From Luzula sylvatica (taxonomy: Eukaryota; Streptophyta; Magnoliopsida; Poales; Juncaceae): DNA of 64,000 nt. The stretch lies in assembly GCA_946800325.1 (NCBI GenBank), contig OX326958.1:17574992-17638991 (forward strand), in the 5' to 3' direction. A program made the translations under genes and the position numbers. Positions within the stretch are counted from its first letter, which is position 1. Each line of letters starts with the position of its first letter. Under the pieces are notes generated by a model. The model ran no database searches. It saw only the letters and a list, made by a program, of their open reading frames with translations, and was not told where the DNA came from. Positions 34,605-47,809 of the stretch are shown piece by piece.

Positions 34605-36284
34605 TGTTTTCACTTATCACTACGTCGAAGTTGTGATGTAATAATTTGGGTTTAATCCGTCGAAACTTAATTTCGGTATCGTTTTGCTTGTTATGTTATT
34701 GTGGGACGTTTTGTAAATATTTTGTTGGCTTGTTACCAAACAATGTTTCTCATAATCGTAACGTTTAGTACTTAATATCCGATTAACTTAATATCCGATT
34801 ATTATACATATTCGAATTAAAATATATCTTGTGATATATTTTACATTTTTATCTATATTTAAATGTGGACTTTTGCATATTTTATATACCTGATAATTCT
34901 CAATAAATACAACAGTTTAATTGGGAAGTTTACAATGAAATGTATATGTATGTGAATTTGTTTACGTACAACCTCGCTGATTGAACTTGCAAAAATTATG
35001 TTTGTTTGATACGATTCGTAGTAGTATATTCGCCTGCGTGATTAGTGGTTTTTTTATTTTTTTTTTTGAAAAAAGTTACTGGTTTTAAAAAAGAGAAAAA
35101 ATGGGTCGAATTTTTTTTCAAATTGAAGCAAACTAATGATATTTTTGCAAGTTTCATCAAATTTGAGGTTATATATAAAAAATTCATGTATGTAGACATA
35201 TTATATTTTACAAAAAATAGTTCATAAAGCATATAAAGTCGATACTAGAGGGGTTTGAATATACACGTTACATAAAACTTCATATAAAAATATTTGATCC
35301 ATGTAGTAGTGGTTTGAATGCATTATTTTAAATTATCAGGGAAATTAAAAAAAAAAAAAAAAAAAAAAACTAACTTTTCTTTGATATTGCAGAAAAAAAA
35401 GAAGCCAAGTTCTTCAAAACTCCAAAAGAAACACTTATCCCAGACTTTTCATTTGCATCTAATCCTTATCATCAAATTCTTTTTAAATTAATTTAATTAA
35501 ACGGTATATGTTTTTAAATGATAAATTACCAGTCAAGCAATTTTTTATTCTTAATATAATAATAGTAAATAATAAATAATTTATGAAAATAAAGAAATAT
35601 ATATAAATGTAATTATGTCAATATGAAATTAACATATATGTCTTATTATAAAACATACAAATATTATCTTCACTGTTATAAAATAAGAAATATGATAATA
35701 TTCATACAAAATGTCTGACCCAATTCACACACCTATATTTGTATTCGCTTACAATATTGTATATCAGTTCCGGTGAACAATTTTATATGTATCTAAAATA
35801 ACAAAATGTATATTCATAAAATAATATTTGTATGCCAATCAGTATTAATAAAAAATATCAAAATGTGTATTAATATGAACAAATTGTATTAGATCATTTT
35901 GAAATGGATCAAGGGTCCCCCTCGTCTCTCTTCTCTTTGAATATTGAGGAGTGAGGACTATATTATTTATGAACATTTGTTAGAAAAAACATGCATGTGC
36001 CTAAATTGCAAACAAATGGATTATATATGTTAAAAATTGCATAAACCTTTATTTATTTTATGGAATTGCAAAAAGAATCCTGCATACAAACAGTGTGATT
36101 ATAAGAATTATCATGCAAATTTTGTGATCATGAAAATTTTGAATACATCTGCCAATTCTTATGTCTGATGAAAAGTCGAATAATCTCATTCTCACTTCGT
36201 GAATTAAAATTGATGGCCTCCTGTGATAGAAGATTTTGCTTTTTCTTGAATAAATTAATTATTTATGATATTAGAAGGATACTG
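34605..36284. other. AT-rich intergenic DNA
   Basis: No gene seen. Contains A and T homopolymer runs, for example about 35349-35369. Confidence 0.4.
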
Positions 36285-37029
36285 AAAACACCGAAACTTC
36301 GTAAGATACACCAAAAAGTTAGTAGATGAGAATTTTCTAAATACATTACATAACAAAATACTGGTATTTTGGAAAATTTGAAATTGCTCTAGATTCAAAA
36401 ACCTCAGGTATAGAAATAATTAGAGTGTATTGTTATAATTTAATCTGAAACTTGTATATTTTTATAATTACCTATCCATACATGTATATTGTTAAAAAGT
36501 TCCCAAACTTAAAATAGAATATTTGAGATAATAAATAGAGGAATTCTTCAAAATTCCCTAATATTTTTAGAATTTCTCAAAAACCCCTAAACTTTTTGAT
36601 TACTTCAAAAATTCCGTAGAAATTTAGTTCAATTATTCAAAAAACCCCTTAACTTTAACTTTTCATCCAAAATATTCTTTTTTGAACAAAAATATCCCTC
36701 ACAATTTATTATATAATTGAAATTTGTATATAACCTAATAAATAAATAATACTCTACAATATAATATTTCATAATATTATATATTATACTATTCTATAAT
36801 TTATTATATGATTATTTTTATAAAATTATTTCGTATAAAAAAAATAAATATGAAATAGTATTTATTTAATAAAATAATATTTTGTAAATAGTAAAATGAA
36901 ATAGTGAGTGGTAAAATATTATCATAAACCACTTTTAAGTATAATAACGTCAAATATTTAATTTATTTATGTATTAAGTGTAATAAGTGTTGTTGGCCGA
37001 TGTTGGCCAAACAAGAGTGTTGGACATTG

Positions 37030-37108
<79 letters not shown>

Positions 37109-37222
37109 CAATAAGGGTCTTTTTGTCCAAAAAAGGATGGAACGTTAAAATGAGCTTTTCTAGGAGTTTTGTTTTTTTTTTTGAAGAATTCAAATGAATT
37201 TTTAGGAATTTTTTGAGAAATC
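36285..37222. repeat. AT-rich inverted-repeat element A, cut by the assembly gap
   Basis: Left arm about 36540-36710 (cttcaaaattccctaa, then catccaaaatattctttttt) and right arm about 37118-37222 are inverted copies of each other around an AT-rich centre with an (AT)n run (37031-37104). Together with about 250 bp on its left it is similar to 44326-45325 in direct orientation, so these are two copies of one repeat family. Confidence 0.55.
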
Positions 37223-37422
37223 NNNNNNNNNNNNNNNNNNNNNNNNNNNNNNNNNNNNNNNNNNNNNNNNNNNNNNNNNNNNNNNNNNNNNNNNNNNNNN
37301 NNNNNNNNNNNNNNNNNNNNNNNNNNNNNNNNNNNNNNNNNNNNNNNNNNNNNNNNNNNNNNNNNNNNNNNNNNNNNNNNNNNNNNNNNNNNNNNNNNNN
37401 NNNNNNNNNNNNNNNNNNNNNN
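37223..37422. other. Assembly gap (200 N)
   Basis: Exactly 200 N. It hides the 5' LTR, gag, protease and most of RT/RNase H of Gypsy-2, so the true gap is probably several kilobases. Confidence 0.97.
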
Positions 37423-37424
37423 AG

Positions 37425-38915
37425 GAATGCAAACCGAGACTTCTCCGTTGGATACTCCTCTTACAAGAATTCGACATCGAAATACGGGACAAACGCGGAT
37501 GCGAAAACCTCGTCGCGGATCATCTAAGCCGATTACCTCTCAACGAAGGCGCAATTCTGCCAATCAACGAATTCTTTCCCGAAGAGCACTTATACGCCAT
37601 GCAAGTCAACGCGCCTTGGTACGCCGATTTGGGGAACTACCTCGTCACAAAGGAATTTCCCGAGGAGTTACCACGAGCACAACGCGACAAGATCAAAAGC
37701 GATGCGAGGTTCTACGTTTGGGAGGATCCACATCTCTTCCGCATTTGCGCCGACCAAATTATTCGTAAGTGTGTCCCCGATCATGAGGTACAATCCGTTC
37801 TCTCTTTTTGTCATTCTTTTCAATGTGGTGGACATTTCGGTGTTCAAAGAACCGCCCACAAAGTTTTTGAATGCGGATTATATTGGCCAACTCTTCACAA
37901 AGATGCCTCGAATTTTGTGAAGAGTTGCGAGAATTGTCAAAAGACGGGGAATTTGTCCCGAAGAGATCAAATGCCCTTGAAATCTATCCATATTTGTGAA
38001 CCTTTCGATGCTTGGGGCATTGATTTCATGGGACCTTTTCCTTCGTCTTTTGGTTTCACTTACATTCTACTTGCAGTTGACTACGTGACGAAGTGGGTCG
38101 AGGCAATCGCAACAAAGGCGGCGGATTCCAAGGCAGTTATCGAGTTCCTCAAGAAGAACATCTTTCAAAGATTTGGAGTACCGCGAGTGTTGATTAGCGA
38201 TCGAGGCACACACTTTTGCAACAAGTGGCTCGAAGGATTGCTCGAACACTACCATGTGAAGCATCGCACTTCCACCGCATACCATCCGCAAACGAACGGC
38301 CAAGCAGAAGTTTCGAACCGGGAAATCAAGTCGATCCTCGAGAAGGTGGTCAACCCGTCAAGGAAGGATTGGAGTGCAAGATTGGGGGACGCATTGTGGG
38401 CATATCGGACCGCGTACAAAACACCCATTGGTATGTCTCCTTTCAAACTAGTTTATGGAAAAGCGTGTCACTTGCCGGTCGAGATTGAGCATCGAGCTTA
38501 TTGGGCTCTTAAACAACTCACACTCGATTACCCCAAGGATGCTCAAGCTCGAAAGTTGCAAATTCTCGAGTTGGATGAATTTCGAAACGAGGCATACGAC
38601 AACTCGAGAATTTACAAAGAGAAAACGCAAGCTTTTCATGATAAAATGATTAAGACAAAGGAATTCCATGTGGGAGATCGTGTTCTCCTTTTCAATTCTC
38701 GATTAAAACTCCATCCTGGTAAATTGAAATCACGGTGGATCGGGCCGTTTTTTGTCACTAATGTTTTCTCTTATGGAGTTGTTGAGATAAAAAGTGAAGA
38801 AACAGGTAAAATCTTCAAAGTGAACGGACATCGAGTCAAGCACTTTCATTCGAACTTCGACAATGCATGGATGGACGAGCAAGCTTTCAAAGGGGACCAC
38901 GCACATCATGGATGA
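37425..38915 (+). CDS. Gypsy-2 pol, C-terminal part: RNase H end and integrase
   Basis: The frame is open from the gap edge to the stop at 38915. It begins in the RNase H end ([20 protein letters not shown], then ADHLSRLP). Counting from the Met at 37599, the integrase zinc finger spans about 72-113 (HSF...GGH, CENC), and the catalytic triad is Asp142, Asp201 and Glu237, with the normal spacing of 58 and 35 residues. GPFFV and VNGHRVKHF mark the C-terminal domain. No chromodomain is present. No stop or frameshift is seen, so this half looks functional; the upstream part is unknown because of the gap. Confidence 0.9.
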   Translation, partial: ECKPRLLRWILLLQEFDIEIRDKRGCENLVADHLSRLPLNEGAILPINEFFPEEHLYAMQVNAPWYADLGNYLVTKEFPEELPRAQRDKIKSDARFYVWEDPHLFRICADQIIRKCVPDHEVQSVLSFCHSFQCGGHFGVQRTAHKVFECGLYWPTLHKDASNFVKSCENCQKTGNLSRRDQMPLKSIHICEPFDAWGIDFMGPFPSSFGFTYILLAVDYVTKWVEAIATKAADSKAVIEFLKKNIFQRFGVPRVLISDRGTHFCNKWLEGLLEHYHVKHRTSTAYHPQTNGQAEVSNREIKSILEKVVNPSRKDWSARLGDALWAYRTAYKTPIGMSPFKLVYGKACHLPVEIEHRAYWALKQLTLDYPKDAQARKLQILELDEFRNEAYDNSRIYKEKTQAFHDKMIKTKEFHVGDRVLLFNSRLKLHPGKLKSRWIGPFFVTNVFSYGVVEIKSEETGKIFKVNGHRVKHFHSNFDNAWMDEQAFKGDHAHHG

Positions 38916-39536
38916 CGGGGAAAACGTCGAGCTCAAACGACGTTAAACAAAGAGCGCTTGCGGGGAGGCAACCCACGCTTCAAAAGGTCGTATTTCTCCA
39001 TCTCTCTCCCTTAATTTTACTTGAATCGAATTTTTTCCGCTCGAGGACGAGCTATTTTTCTAAGTGTGGGGAGGGTTTTTACGGCCTAATTTTCTTGTAG
39101 ATATCACCGAAGAAAAAAAAAAAAAAAAAAAAAAAAAATTCGCATGTTAAAAGGTTTTTCTCCACTTAATTGAATAAATCATTGATTTTGAAGCAAAATT
39201 TTCATCAATCCACAATTTTACTCTCAAAATTGAATTATGACAAAATATTTGAAAGAATTGATTAAGATCTTTGAGAGATTCTTTTGGGGATTCAAACCCT
39301 AATCAAATGAATTCACAAAATTGGAGTTTCTTGAAATTTGGTCGATTTTCGATTTACATGACACACCATTTTTTAAGCTTAAACCCATATTTTACTCGAA
39401 ATTTCTAAAAAACGTTTTGTTTAAACCACTCTAGTAAATTTTGCATAAATTTAGAAGTTGACAAATTGCACTTAAGAGCTCGATTGTTCATGGGGATTCG
39501 GTAGTAAATAGATTGGACCCGCTTGCGACTTGAGAT

Positions 39537-39691
39537 CTAAAAAAGAGAATACCGGGATGTAATTTCGTTGTATTTCGGTGCAACGAAACTCCCTGTTAAA
39601 GAAAAGATCTAAATAAAATAAAAAAATAAAAAAAGAGAACACCGGGATGTAATTTCGTTGTATTTCGGTACAGCGGAACTCTCGGTTAAAT
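39537..39691 (+). repeat. Tandem duplication in the Gypsy-2 tail
   Basis: A unit with accgggatgtaatttcgttg occurs at about 39551 and 39641, with a period of about 90 bp. The two copies differ at several bases. Confidence 0.8.
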
Positions 39692-40174
39692 AAGAAAAGA
39701 ATTGTAAACAAGCGCAATTGGGGGAATTAGTTGAAACCGAATAGGAACCAAGTACTAAAGTACTGAACGATTTAAAAAAGTGACAATTTACATTTAAGGA
39801 ACAATTTGTGCAAAATGGAACAAGGGGTTTTTACTAATACTTTTTCATGATAACCCTTGCGATTTGTGGTGTGAAAAGATTTAAAATGTGGTGTTTAATC
39901 ACCTTTATCGCATGAGACCATTTTTCTATAAAAAACTTTTGAAATTGTGAAACTTTCATTTGAAAATAGATTCTAAAAAGATTCATATAAATTCTTTCAA
40001 TATAAAGCATAAATGATGAAATGAGAGTGAAAATCTTTTCTTGGGGAAATTTAACTTTGAAATCAATGAATATCTTTTAAACAAAACCTAAACATGCAAT
40101 TTTCTTTGATTTTCAAATTCTATATTTTATTCCATTTTGTTTGAGGACAAACAAGGTTTTAGTGTGGGGAGATT

Positions 40175-43100
40175 TGATAAGGGGATTTTTCATCATTTTT
40201 TACATGCACAAAATATAGAATTTACATACATAAATATGATTAAAGTATACCAAATATTCATAATTCCAATTTATTGAGATTAAATACTTTAAATTGCGTT
40301 TTTGTATTAATGTCAGGTGAAAAATGCAATATCTCGCAAAACCAGAACTGTAGTTGGATCCGTATCATCGTGCCGATCGATTTGATATATCATATGTTGA
40401 TATTTGATGGAAGAATGAGAGAGGAATCGAACTTTAACTTCAAACGGGTCAAAAACCGACTCGTTTCACCAAGGATAACAAACTCCCTGACGTGATTTAT
40501 CCTCCACAGGATCCGCTGTGGCCGAAAGAAGCGTACATGCCTAGTAACGAGTCACCATTCAACTCTCTGTTGACCCGCTGCTCGAAAGCACGCACAGAAA
40601 CCTAGTACAGATATTCTGAACCAGTGCATACCATGTCGTGATCCATTCACGCCTTTGAATTCACTTGCCACACGATGGTTACACAGAAAATCATGCGGAA
40701 AATCCCAACGTGTTGACCAGTCAAGGAAGAAGATTCCATGTTTGCTGAAACCTCTCATGTAACCCGTGAGTCGACTCACTTTATGTTCTAATCGACTCAA
40801 AGCACAGAAGACTGTACAATAAATCGTACACCGAATCTCGCGTGGACCAGTCAGAGTTTTTCAAATAGCCAAGATCTGTTGTAAAACTCTGTCTCGTGTG
40901 TACCGTGCAGCTACTCATGCTACTCCATTCCACTGCCTGCTACACAAGATCACGCGAAAAATAACACAGAAAATCAAACGCTGACCAGTCAAAGCTCTAA
41001 CAAACGAGGATTTATTGTGGATTTCACAGTATGTGGTCCGCGTTGATGTTCTTCTGTCCCTCACTCCGGCTATGCGTTACACACTCGCCACACACCCCAG
41101 GTCACAGAAAATCAGGGAATTCAGTTCAAACCAACTATTTGGAGCCATTAAACTCGGTCTCCTTCTCCAATGCTTTTATTAATGGAGTCTCCATTACCAG
41201 GCTTTAAGTAAGGATTTACAAAGCCCAGACCCTACTCCCTCTCTCCGGTTTTTGACAATTGGAGATGAAGCGAAGAAATTAAACCAATTTTCTGATGAAT
41301 TTAAATGAATTAATCTGTATCTGTTTGGATTAATTCCAGGGGTATTTTTGGGTTTTCTCCCTCATACTTTGGCCAAATCAGATGAAATTTCGACCATTAG
41401 ATTCAGTGCAACTTGCTCTACTTACCCATGCAAGTTGCATCCTGAGATCTGGAATTTTTGGACTCTTTTCACTCTCTTTTCTCCTATAAATAAGGTCCAA
41501 GATCTCCCTCTCAAATCATCCATTCTACCCACTCTCTCACCTGATCAAGAAATCCATTGATTCTTGAATCTCCATCTCTCCCAAGCTCTCTAGCTTCTCA
41601 AGCTCATCTTTGAGCCATTTTTGCCGAGAAGATCGTGTCGACGCACGGTTTCCGAGGCCGCTCCGAGGATCGATCCTCTCTCTCTCTCAAGCTCCCGAAG
41701 TTTCTCTCCTCCTCCTCTCATCTCCTTTCCAGGTGTGAAGACTCGAGGACCTCTCCAAGATCCATTCTTGGACTCAATTCTCTCCTTTTTCGGTACTCTC
41801 TTTTACAATTGTTGCGTTTTTATTAAGAAAATATCAGATTTGAATAAACTCTGATTGTAGATCTGTTATATTTGATAAAATAGAATTTGTAGAATTTTTG
41901 TGGATTTTATTTCGTAATTTTCCTATTTTTCCTTTGTGAAATACTCGATTGTTTTGTGCTGTTTTGTTAATTCCATTTAAAATAGAAAATTACTCAAAAA
42001 TAAGTCTTTCTCAATATCACTGTTTAGATCTAGATCTGTAGTTTAATATAGTTTTTTGAATAAATCAATGTCCTGCCATTTTCTATTTGTTATTGATTTT
42101 ACAAAATCAGCCTGTTAAGGACTAAACTGTAAATTGATGAAAAATCTTAATTCTGGACCTCATTGTCTGTGCTGTTTGGATCAATTGTAGAACCGTTTAA
42201 ATTACTAATTTCACTAGAAGCTTTAGATCTGATATCACTCTTGAATTAGGATTTTGATTAAGTTTGTTTGATATAATTTTCGATTTGATATGAATTTCTG
42301 AAAACTGCCTCTCAATAAAAATCTTTCTGGACCTTTTAGTGATCTTCCAGGGGCCTATTTGAAATTTGCTTGTTACTTTTTACTGAAAGCTCAAAATTGT
42401 GAAATTTTTGTGCCACTGGTCTTATTATTGAATTTTGAATCTCTGTACCAATTTTTAGACCTTTTCTCAAGATTTATAAATTGTAAGGTTCATTTAATGC
42501 CTCGTGATCCGTGCATCGCAACAAATTGAAAATTGTGAATTTTAAAGTGAAACTTTGACCATCTCCTTGTGGAGTTAACACCAGAATTGTGACTGAATAT
42601 TGGGTGTTTTAGACACTAAGAACACTTCTTGAAATTAGAATATCGTTTATGCGCAAAATTTCCTTGGAACGAACCTCTACTTAGCCTATTCTAGTAGTTG
42701 TTTATAAATTGTTTTGATTAACTCGTGAGATTGAATTTACACTTTTAAACGACCTATTTTACGTGTTATCACTTTTAAATTACTCGTGTTAATCATTAAC
42801 CAAGTACTGGTTCAGAGTATCTTTGTTTGGTTTCTGTGCGTGCTTTCGAGTAGCGGGTCGAAGGGGAGTTGGTTAATGACTCATTACTGGGTATATACGC
42901 TTCTGTCTGCCACACCAGATCTTGTTTGGCGTCAAATTTCGTCAGGTCATTGTGTTCCTTCGTGGAATGAGTCAAGTTTGACCCGTTTGGAGTAAAAGCT
43001 CGATTCCTCTCTCATGCTTCCATCAAATATCAACATATGATATATCAAATCGATCGGGAAGACGAGACGGTTTCATCTATAGTTCTGGTTTTGCGAGATT

Positions 43101-43253
43101 TTGCACTTTTCACCTGAATTAACACAAAACACATATTAAAGTATTTAATCTCAATAAATTGGAATTATGAATATTTGGTATACTTTAATAATATTTATGT
43201 GTTTAAATTCTATATTTTGTGCATGTAAAAAGTGATGAAAAATCCCCTTATCA
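40175..43253 (+). repeat. Gypsy-2 LTR region with long terminal inverted repeats
   Basis: The LTR starts after the purine tract. A TATA box ctataaataag is at 41484-41494, so U3 is about 1.3 kb. The first about 453 bp (40175-40627) recur inverted at about 42803-43253, with clear but imperfect identity. An alternative LTR end is acgtgttatca at 42771. Either the LTR has very long inverted termini, or an inverted fragment of a second LTR lies next to it. Confidence 0.65.
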
Positions 43254-43446
43254 GTCACCAACGTGATACCGAAGGAAAAGAAGGATGCGAGCGATCAACC
43301 CGTCGTGCGTGATCAATTTCACGCTGGTAATCGTCTATCCTACTTTGCATCGTACCCTCGAAGTCATGGCGTGATCTTGGATTTAGGGAACCGGACCGGG
43401 CCTTCATATCCGCTGCGCGGGCCCGGGGTCGGGCGAATACCCAACA
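43254..43446 (+). repeat. Copia-1 family LTR 3'-end stub
   Basis: 193 bp match 1510-1702 with about three changes and end in cccaaca. No primer site follows, so this is the tail of a 3' or solo LTR. The left part is missing exactly where the Gypsy-2 LTR region ends, suggesting that Gypsy-2 inserted into it. Confidence 0.8.
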
Positions 43447-43727
43447 ATTTATACCATAAATAATTTGATATTTCATATTAAAATAAATATATACATGTAT
43501 TTATTATTTGGAAGTGAAAGAGGTCATATTTAAGAAATATTAAATATTGAGATTAAGATTTATTAAGAAAAAATAAAAATAAAAATAAAAAAATTATATA
43601 TATATATATATATATACTTGTGTATGTCAAAAACAATTATCAAACAAAATGCATATTGTTTTGTCATGTGAACATGCTATTTTTAATGTACATACATTTT
43701 AATGCTACGTAGATAATAAATTTTCTT

Positions 43728-43936
43728 TGTCATGTGGATAATACATTCAATATTGAGCGTTCGATTTTTATTGATTTTAATGCTATTTTTATTCATTTTT
43801 ATTGATTTTCTTTTATAATTTTAAGAGAGTACATTTTAATGCTATTTTTATTGATTTTCTTTTATCATTTTGAAAAACAAACATGTATTATTAATTCTGT
43901 CATGTGGAGAATGCATTCAATATTGAGCGTTCGATT
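43728..43936. repeat. Direct repeat of about 170 bp period
   Basis: The sequence attcaatattgagcgttcga occurs at about 43745 and 43915 within otherwise AT-rich DNA, together with shared flanks (gtcatgtgga upstream). Confidence 0.6.
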
Positions 43937-44325
43937 TTAAACTTACAGTTTATTTTCAAAATATCAAAGATGAAATGACAGTATTATAGATGACTGGGTT
44001 CAAGGAGATTGCTTAAAAGTTAATGTGAAATAATGACACGCAAACGATTACATCAAAAATGATTTTCAAAAAATCTAACAAAAAATTAGTAGATGTGATC
44101 AAACAACATCACAAAATCTAATGGGTCGAAATAAGACATACAAATGATTTAATGACCACACAAATTTTATAGGTATTACAAAATCAAATATAAAATTAAT
44201 GTGTATATGATGAACCACATCACACAAACTAATGATCAATAATGACGTAAAATAATGATGATGTGGCTTCATGGTAGAACATATAGATAATGTAGATATA
44301 TGCAAAATAAGGATATGGGTAAATT

Positions 44326-45325
44326 AGAAGATACCGGAAAAACAGAAACTTTGAAATTTTGTGACGTATTGAGAAAAAAATTAGTAGATGAGAATCTTCT
44401 AAATACATCACATAACTACAAACTTGTATTTTGGAGATTTTGAAATTGCTTTAGAATCAAAAACATCAGCTCTATAAATAGCTAGGGTTTATTTTTGTGG
44501 TTTGATCTAAAACTTGTATATTTTTATAATTACCTATTTATAGGTGTATATTATAAAAAAATCCAAAACTTAAAATAGAATATTTGATATAATTAATATA
44601 GAATATTTAATCTATATAGTCAGTAGTTTGAATACATTATTTTAAACTATTATTTTAAAGTGTACACAAACACCCATAATATAATATAAAAGGAATTTTT
44701 TCAAAAAAACCCCTAACTTTTTTGAAATTTCTCAAAAATGACCTATTTTTTAGATGTTACTTCAAAAACCCCCACAAATTGATTTTAATTCTTCAAAAAC
44801 CCTCTACAAAAGCTAAATTTAACATTCCATCCCTTTCTTCTTTTTTTGACAAAAATACTTTTATTGATTTTCTTTTATAAATTCGTTTATTCAATATAAA
44901 TTAATAATACATAATTAAATTAAATATTTCACGTTATTATACTTAATAATTGTTTATGATAATATTTTACAACTCACTATTTTATTTTACTATTTATAAA
45001 ATATATAAAGTATTATTTTATTAAATAAATACTATTTCATATTTTCTTTATAATGTTTTTTATGGAATAATTTTATAAAAATAATCATATACTAAATTAT
45101 AGAATTGTAAAATTTACTTATTTATTAAATTATATAATAAATTGTGTGGGTTATTTTGGTCCAAAAAAGAATAATTTGGATGGAAAGTTAAATATATCAC
45201 TAGTAGGGTTTTTTGAAAAAATCGACATAATTTCTAGAGGATTTTTGAAATAATCCAACAATTAGGGGGTTTTCGAGAAATCCCCAAACAATTGAGGGGT
45301 GTTTTTGAGAAATTTCCATTCAATA
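44326..45325. repeat. AT-rich inverted-repeat element B
   Basis: The core 44690-45325 has inverted arms: left ttaacattccatccctttct, right (reverse complement) with ttaactttccatccaaatta. The left flank 44326-44640 resembles 36285-36535. Same family as the elements at 36285-37222 and 57945-58795. Confidence 0.55.
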
Positions 45326-46561
45326 AAAAAAGTTGTCACGTTTCCGTTTCTTAATTATTATCTAGCAGTTGTTGGAAGTGAATGTTTCAAAGAAAAAGTC
45401 CACTCAATAAAAAAAGGAAACTCGGAAAGAAATACGAAAACATAGAAAATCGATAATGAGTGAACCACAAAATAAAAGAGAACCAAGTCAAAATAAAATT
45501 GTTTCTAAAGCTGCCAAGAAAATTATTTATAATCAGTGAACCGCAAAAATAAAGTTGTCACGATACAGAAACATTTTTTTCTTTATTGGAAGGAATAATT
45601 ATGTTTTGGGTTAATCATAAATCGTGACATTTTTATGAGAGAGTAGAATAATATTGGGAAGCGATATCTTTAGAGCTGATATTTCAAAATCTCGAATAAT
45701 TATTTAAGTATTTATCAAAATTTTCAAAATATCAATTTTAATTAATGATTGTATTAATATTTTTACTATTGAATATCAAAGATTATTGGATATCAAAGAT
45801 GCAAGTATGATTATTTATGTCAAGCAAGATCGTTTCACCTTTTTTTAGTAAATTTAGATTTCAAAAAGTTATTATTTTTGTATGAATACATATTTTTGTT
45901 GGTTTTTATTATTATTAACTTTTAGAATTTTTTATTTCATTTTTTTATACAATGGTAATTATTAGTGCATCATATGATTATTTTTATAATTAGTTGATAT
46001 GACTAAAGCCAAAAATATAGAATACAATATTTTTTTTCTTTTATTTCATTCTCAAACTTAAAATACGGAGGGATCAATCGAAATCTTTAATTATTTACAT
46101 TTGTGTTAGTTTCTAATTTTGATCGATTTATTGAAATGAATAGTATATGAGAATTTTTTAAATATATTCAATAATTGCTTCCCATAATATTAAGAAAAAA
46201 TATATCTTGCCTCCACAAACTAATTGACTCAATTTTAAATTACGTCCATAATTTATTACATATTATTATTAATACATGTTCATTAACATGTCAATTCGAT
46301 TAAACTGTCAATTAATAACACTAATCAACTCACTTAACTCATTACTGCCATCTCATCAGGGATGTTTTTTTGAGTTTGAGTTTGAGGGCACCATATCAAA
46401 CCTCTAATATTATCCGTTGTTTGCCAATAAATTCACTTGGAACCACAAAATAGAATTATTTCTAATTTAAACAACAATCACGTTTTTTTACAACACAAAA
46501 TCTTAAACCAAAACCCCTAAAAACAAAGCGAAACAAGCAGTTCCCCAATCCAACACAAAAT
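45326..46561. other. AT-rich intergenic DNA
   Basis: No gene or clear element. The last 200 bp are downstream of the XTH stop codon and probably contain its 3' UTR. Confidence 0.4.
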
Positions 46562-47554
46562 CTAATAATGTGCGCACTCAGCAGGCTCAACAGGAAACCT
46601 AGCAGGATCGCTACAATAATCATAAACCATGTGTTTCGACCTCGCCCACAAAAGCTGGTGAGACTGATGCACGCTCAGCATCTCCATCTCCTTCTCCTTC
46701 CACCAATACCTCCCTTCCTTCCCCCATTCACTCTCACTACACCTCTTCAACTCCCCTTCGTACTCCACTCCGTCCATTCCCCACTCACACCCATCGATCT
46801 TCACCTCTCTAAACGTGCTGACGAACGGCGCGTGGCTCCAGTCAGTCTTCACTCGACCGCCTTCCGTCGCCCAATCGTCGGCGTTCCATATCGAACTGTA
46901 CACCCCCATCGGTTGGTCCCGCGGAAACGGAATTCCTTTCTTCGATTCTTGGTTCGAGTAGACGCGAATCGGAGTATCGTCGACGAGAAAGACTACTTGT
47001 TGCGGGTTCCAGAGAACGGAGTATGCGTGGAAGTCTGTAGTGGGGTCGAACCAGAGATCCATGCGTTGCTCTCTGTTTCCGATACCGTTTATGTAGAGGT
47101 TCGTTTGGACGAGATACGGCTCGCCGGTTTTGTTACCGAGGAACTCGAAATCGAACTCGTTGTGATTGTCTCCTTCACTTGACATCTGCATTGTTCAATT
47201 AAAGCTTCCACTTTTAGCACTAATTAAGGGAAATGGAGGATAAAATTTATTAAATGAGTGAAAATCAATTACATAGAAAGCGGTGACGGTGCCGGCGGAG
47301 TCACCGGGTACGAGTTTCATATCGGCCGTAGCTTTTCCGTACAGATACTTATTCTTCGAGACGAAACCGGAACCAGAGGAGCTGTCGAGCTTGAGCATGA
47401 GCTGATCACCGTCGTAGATGACGTGATCATTCGCCCAGCTCGGCTGGACTACATCATCGAACTTTGACACAGCCATTGCTGTACCAGTCAGTACCATTAC
47501 TACCAAAACCATCACATTTACTTTACTTAACACCCCCATTGTTATTACAGACAA
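46562..47554 (-). CDS. XTH9: Xyloglucan endotransglucosylase/hydrolase, XTH9-like
   Basis: Two exons, 47273-47554 and 46562-47185, GT-AG intron of 87 bp, 301 residues. The enzyme cuts and rejoins xyloglucan chains in the cell wall and is secreted. A signal peptide (hydrophobic [15 protein letters not shown]) ends near residue 28. The GH16 active site is [11 protein letters not shown], with Glu104 as nucleophile, Asp106, and Glu108 as acid/base; N112-K-T is the conserved N-glycosylation site next to it. The C-terminal extension ([16 protein letters not shown]) carries the paired cysteines. HNEF instead of HDEI, and the overall sequence, fit Arabidopsis XTH9. A second Met five codons in, at 47539, may be the true start. 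The first exon ends right before the active-site exon. Confidence 0.93.
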
Positions 47555-47614
47555 AACAAAAGGTAATGAGAGAGAGTGAAGAGAATGGTAAAGCTGGTAA
47601 TGGAACTACAGATG

Positions 47615-47625
47615 GTTTATATAGG
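47615..47625 (-). promoter_or_regulatory. TATA box of the XTH gene
   Basis: Minus-strand cctatataaac, about 60 bp upstream of the first ATG, with cccacgt directly before it (an ACGT core). A (GA)n tract lies immediately upstream at 47631-47674. Confidence 0.6.
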
Positions 47626-47626
47626 A

Positions 47627-47630
<4 letters not shown>

Positions 47631-47674
<44 letters not shown>
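47631..47674 (-). repeat. (GA)n microsatellite in the XTH promoter
   Basis: About 22 GA units directly upstream of the TATA box. GAGA repeats near plant promoters can bind BBR/BPC proteins; whether this one does is not known. Confidence 0.9.
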
Positions 47675-47677
<3 letters not shown>

Positions 47678-47809
47678 TGTGGGAGACGGTACAGTCCGTG
47701 AGAGAGCGTGCAAGGGACCCATAAGCTAGGCAAGCTGGTAATTGGCTGGATAACACAGAACATACAATTCTCTGGATAAACTAGCCGTTGTATAGAAATA
47801 TCTCCACCC

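Larger units (their letters stand above)
37423..43253 (+). mobile_element. 3' part of an Athila-type Gypsy element (Gypsy-2)
   Basis: The order from the gap is end of RNase H, integrase, a non-coding tail with the block gagcgcttgcggggaggcaacc (about 38952-38973), a purine tract agtgtggggagatt (40161-40174) and an LTR starting TGATAAGGGG at 40175. The integrase is clearly related to that of Gypsy-1, but the LTRs are unrelated. The right boundary is taken at 43253, where cccccttatca-type sequence abuts a Copia LTR stub; whether all of 40175-43253 is one LTR is open. Confidence 0.75.

Noticed and set aside
36285..45325. The direct copies at 36285-37222 and 44326-45325 as LTRs of one large element
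   Set aside because: No TG...CA ends, primer site or purine tract adjoin them, and a related third copy lies alone at 57945.
46568..47182. 204-codon plus-strand frame opposite the XTH gene
   Set aside because: It mirrors XTH exon 2, which has the clear GH16 motifs; the plus-strand protein has no recognisable features.
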